DNA from: an uncultured Eubacteriales bacterium
Lineage (GTDB): Bacteria > Bacillota > Clostridia > Christensenellales > Borkfalkiaceae
DNA: 64,000 bases
Direction: 5' to 3'
Assembly: GCA_905207235.1 (NCBI GenBank)
Contig: CAJLKN010000001.1
Location: forward strand, 1 to 64,000
Notes under the pieces: model-generated
Database searches by the model: none
What the model was told of the DNA's origin: nothing
The model's input: only the letters and a program-made list of their open reading frames with translations
Program-made: the position numbers and the translations under genes
Part shown: piece by piece, positions 61,207 through 64,000 of the stretch
Layout of the letters: the number at the start of each line of letters is the position of its first letter
Position numbering within the stretch: the stretch's first letter is position 1

Positions 61207-62946
61207 TCAAAGCCACATAACATTATTGAGCGCATAGCGCTCGTCGCACTTTATAGTGAACATAAGTCCCGAGGGCACGCAGTAATCTGCTAGCGGCATG
61301 CCGCCCGTGCTTTTGAAAAGTTTGCTTTCGAGCACTTCGCTCTGCCACGTTCCGCCTATGACAGATATTCTGAGCGAATAGACCGTACCGTCAGATACGG
61401 AAGTCATGCTCAGTTCAACCGTACAATCTTTATCGACGAAAATATCGAATTTCAGTAAACTGCCTGCGGAGGGCGCGTACCTCGGGCTGTTGAGCCTGTA
61501 AGTTGACAGACCGCACACGCAATAGATGCCTTTGAGCCCGTTACCGCTGACCATTTTGGGGAATATATCCTCGTTTTCGAAAAACGTGCCCGCGACGGCA
61601 TAAGAGCCGTAATCTGCCAGAGAAAAACAGTCTATGCCGTTTCTGCTCGAATACATTACGCGGCACTTGCTCTGACTGTTGCGGAATGTGCCGCTTATCT
61701 TTTTAACGGTAATCTTTGACCATACGGTAAAACCGTTTGTGTACATTACGTAGCACAACGCAAAAAGTACGCTCGTTTTATTGTAAACATCGAGGTAAAA
61801 TTCGTGCTCGGTATCGCTAACCTTCCCCTTGTAACGCGAACGAACCCAATCGCGCACGGTGGGGTTTTTGCAGTCTTCCGCCATGAAAAGCCCGAAATTT
61901 TCAACAACGCCCGCATCGTCGAACGCAGTTCTTGCTATAAGATTGTCATTATCATCGACTGTAACCGTAAGCTCGGCGGGCTTGGGAATGAACACCTGCC
62001 TCTGCTTTATATACCTGTCGAGGAACATGAACATATCCTTGGTGCTCTTCTGGGCTATGCATGCGTTGCTCTTGACAGAATAAGCTATTACGCTCTGCCC
62101 CGCGAACTCAGGATTTATGCGCGAAAATGTATCGTATGCGCGGTCGTAATCGAAGTCGGGGTCGTTTGTCGAACAGAGCATAAGCACGGGACACTTGACA
62201 TAAGGAGCATAAGCCTGGGAATCTATGGCAGCCATAAAACGGCGCCTTTCCTCATCGAATTCGGGTTCGGCTGTGCCGAATTTGGAAAAGCCTTTATAAG
62301 CTCTCCAACCTACGGCGCAGACGGGAATTGCGCATGAAAATTTACCTGCATATGCAAGTTTCCACGCCACTTCGCCGCCGTCGCGTATTCCCACAACGCC
62401 TATTTTATCGTTTTTTACCCTTTCGGAGAGGTAATTGCGGGCATAGAGACCCACTGCAACCCATTCGTACCACGAAGTTTTATCTGCGCCTTCGTCGGCG
62501 TAATCTATGTGTCTTCCCGCTGAATAATAATTTGCATACGCAACGGAAGGCGGATAAACGGTGAAAGGAATAAATTTTCCGCATATTCCAGTTCCTTCGT
62601 TGCCTTTTCCTTCCGCGGACGAAGCGCCATTCCTTGCGCCGATATCGCCGCGGATATCGACCATAAGAGCAGAATAACCGTTATCGACAAACATTTTTAA
62701 AAGGCGTTCGTCGGCGGTTTCGCTGCTGTCGGGAATGATTACCACGCCGTCCTGCGAAGGCGTTTCGGCATCGTATGCGAAAATGCCGAAAACAGAAACT
62801 CTGCCGTCATCGGTTTTTCTTCCTGCAAAATTGACGTATTCGTATTTTACGCCGTCCTGAATTTTTTCGCCTCCGACTGTCGCGTCGAGGGGCTGACTGT
62901 CGTCAAAATCTTTCCACAGGGATATAGGCGTCAGAATAGGTGTCAA
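61207..62946 (-). CDS. Alpha/beta-hydrolase-fold protein, CocE/acyl-peptidase-like, nucleophile unclear
   Basis: 579 residues from a TTG start (RBS AGGAG). The N-terminal part (about 60-330) looks like an alpha/beta hydrolase: VDIRGDIGARNG, IGVVGIRDGGEVAWKLA at the nucleophile elbow, and VLMLCSTNDPDFD in the acid-strand position. The elbow has no Ser; the sequence is G-I-R-D-G-G, so either Asp is the nucleophile or the protein is not catalytic. The C-terminal 230 residues look beta-rich, like the jelly-roll of CocE/X-Pro peptidases. No signal peptide. It is the first gene of the long minus-strand run. Confidence 0.7.
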   Translation of the reverse strand: MTPILTPISLWKDFDDSQPLDATVGGEKIQDGVKYEYVNFAGRKTDDGRVSVFGIFAYDAETPSQDGVVIIPDSSETADERLLKMFVDNGYSALMVDIRGDIGARNGASSAEGKGNEGTGICGKFIPFTVYPPSVAYANYYSAGRHIDYADEGADKTSWYEWVAVGLYARNYLSERVKNDKIGVVGIRDGGEVAWKLAYAGKFSCAIPVCAVGWRAYKGFSKFGTAEPEFDEERRRFMAAIDSQAYAPYVKCPVLMLCSTNDPDFDYDRAYDTFSRINPEFAGQSVIAYSVKSNACIAQKSTKDMFMFLDRYIKQRQVFIPKPAELTVTVDDNDNLIARTAFDDAGVVENFGLFMAEDCKNPTVRDWVRSRYKGKVSDTEHEFYLDVYNKTSVLFALCYVMYTNGFTVWSKITVKKISGTFRNSQSKCRVMYSSRNGIDCFSLADYGSYAVAGTFFENEDIFPKMVSGNGLKGIYCVCGLSTYRLNSPRYAPSAGSLLKFDIFVDKDCTVELSMTSVSDGTVYSLRISVIGGTWQSEVLESKLFKSTGGMPLADYCVPSGLMFTIKCDERYALNNVMWL

Positions 62947-62964
62947 TATCTGTCTCCTTAAAGC

Positions 62965-62984
62965 GCGGCGGGTTTCCCCGCCGC
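62965..62984 (-). other. Leader hairpin of the hydrolase gene
   Basis: Stem GCGGCGGG/CCCGCCGC with a 4-nt loop, about 20 nt before the TTG start and just upstream of the RBS. It might influence translation; no T run follows. Confidence 0.45.
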
Positions 62985-63089
62985 CGCAGTATTATTTTTG
63001 TCGGGCAATTTAAAAAATATTATTGCTTTTTTTCCCGCGCAAAGTTATAATAATGTTTACTCAACGCAGGGCGACAATATTCTTTTAAT

Positions 63090-63118
63090 ATTATAGCCCT
63101 TTTATATCAATAAATCAA
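63090..63118 (-). promoter_or_regulatory. Promoter of the hydrolase-lepB-dnaB run
   Basis: TTGATT and TATAAT 17 bp apart on the minus strand. It could drive the run down to hisK, since no terminator was seen between. The divergent DnaD-type gene starts 23 bp away. Confidence 0.6.
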
Positions 63119-63140
63119 GCGTTGAGCGGGAGTTTTACCA

Positions 63141-64000
63141 ATGGCTTTTATTTCGGTTGCAGACGAACTGACCAAGAAAGGCTCGACCATAATCGAAAAC
63201 AAATTTATAACAAAATATCTGCCCGTGCTCGAACCGCAGGCGCTTAAAGTATATCTTTTTGCGCTTTTCGTGTATCAGAACGGGCTGTCTTCCTATACGG
63301 CGGAAGACTTCGCCGCCAAACTTGAAATGAGTTTGAGCGACGTTGAAAACTGTTTCGATTATCTTGAAGAATTAGAGCTTGTGTCGGTGCTGTCGCGCAA
63401 CCCTCTCGAAGTCAGAATACTCGACGCGGACAACGTTTACGGCACGCCAAAAAAACTCAAGCCCGAAAAATACGCCGCTTTTTCTTCGGCAGTTCAGTCT
63501 GTAATTTCGGGCAGAATGATTTCCACGAATGAATTTATGGAATATTTTTATCTGCTGGACGAATATTCATTCGAACAGAACGCCCTGCTGATGATAATAA
63601 ATTACTGCGTAAATTTAAAGGGAAACGATATACGCTTTCAGTACATTAAAAAAGTTGCAAAGAGTTTTGCCGACGAAGGCGCGACCACCGCGAGAAAGGT
63701 CGAAGAAAAACTCTCCTCCTACACTTCTTCAACGCCCGCGCTTTTAAGAATTTTTTCCGCGGCGGGAATATCGCGCAAACCCGACGTGGACGACAATGCG
63801 CTCTACGAAAAATGGACGACAGAGCTCGGTTTTTCGGAGGAGGCGATCATCTGCGCCGCGAAGCACTTCAAAGCCAGAACGAGCGAAAAAATCGACGGCG
63901 TTCTGACAGAACTCTATAAAAACAGAAAATTTGACGTAAAAGAGATTGAAGATTACTGCAAATCAAAAAATTCGCTCTACGCCTGCGCAGCGGAGATTGC
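63141..64000 (+). CDS. DnaD-domain replication protein, C-terminus beyond window
   Basis: Open from ATG 63141 (RBS GGGAG) to the window edge, 286 codons. The N-terminus (about 1-90) is a winged-helix-like domain. The residues around 195-265 match a DnaB2/DnaD C-terminal domain, with LYEKWTTELGFSEEAI and a following helix. Such proteins help load the replicative helicase in Firmicutes, and dnaB lies 6 kb away. A helicase-loader gene (dnaI/dnaC-like) is often next to it and may lie to the right. Confidence 0.8.
   Translation, partial: MAFISVADELTKKGSTIIENKFITKYLPVLEPQALKVYLFALFVYQNGLSSYTAEDFAAKLEMSLSDVENCFDYLEELELVSVLSRNPLEVRILDADNVYGTPKKLKPEKYAAFSSAVQSVISGRMISTNEFMEYFYLLDEYSFEQNALLMIINYCVNLKGNDIRFQYIKKVAKSFADEGATTARKVEEKLSSYTSSTPALLRIFSAAGISRKPDVDDNALYEKWTTELGFSEEAIICAAKHFKARTSEKIDGVLTELYKNRKFDVKEIEDYCKSKNSLYACAAEI

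Noticed and set aside
63141..64000. Prophage replication gene
   Set aside because: The DnaD-type protein sits beside the host helicase region and no other phage genes are visible.
1..64000. CRISPR array or insertion sequence
   Set aside because: No regularly spaced direct repeats, cas genes, transposase motifs or terminal inverted repeats were found in the window.

Overview
The window looks like a chromosomal segment of an anaerobic, fermentative Firmicute of the class Clostridia. Evidence: a Spo0A orthologue, a bifunctional AdhE, an NfnAB-type electron-bifurcating pair, DUF4364 and TSCPD families, a short-form HisG with HisZ, CCA-encoding tRNA genes, and A+T-rich sigma-A promoters (TTGACA/TATAAT, 17-bp spacing). 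An uncultured gut lineage is plausible, but species cannot be told from the sequence. Nearly all genes lie on the minus strand.

Layout. 1-2.1 kb: the end of accessory DNA, with a truncated secreted thioester/CnaB adhesin and a small membrane-protein gene broken by a nonsense codon. 2.1-8 kb: aroK, coaE-polA, two tRNA-Leu genes and a dispersed repeat. 8.1-19.3 kb: the most interesting part. A perfect promoter and a c-di-GMP-I (GEMM) riboswitch with terminator precede two TasA/camelysin-like secreted proteins. These are followed by a SipW-type signal peptidase, a membrane-anchored McrB-type AAA+ ATPase, an unrecognised partner protein and a second SipW-type peptidase. Immediately upstream lie two EAL proteins (one with intact catalytic residues, one degenerate) and a Spo0A whose phosphoacceptor Asp56 is Asn. 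19.4-27.4 kb: an ABC-F protein, a heterodimeric ABC exporter, rlmI and an M29 aminopeptidase. 27.5-38.5 kb: tRNA-Ser, a lipoprotein, panT-coaX-hom, nudF, small conserved genes, nfnAB and a kinase-fold protein. 38.5-45.1 kb: adhE, an XRE regulator, an aldo/keto reductase, a MATE transporter behind a probable guanidine-IV riboswitch, and tRNA-Leu. 45.2-53.8 kb: a complete histidine operon headed by a TrpR/YerC-like regulator, with hisK just upstream. 53-63 kb: a long housekeeping run (rpiB, YwlE-type phosphatase, sua5, dnaB, pepF, DUF711/ACT pair, lepB, a hydrolase-fold protein). A DnaD-type gene runs off the right end.

How they work together. The 8-19 kb block reads as a c-di-GMP-governed surface-fibre module. 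The EAL protein would degrade c-di-GMP, the riboswitch would read its level, the two TasA-like proteins would be the exported product, and the SipW enzymes would cleave their signal peptides. The AAA+/partner pair is the unexplained part and the best candidate for an undescribed function.
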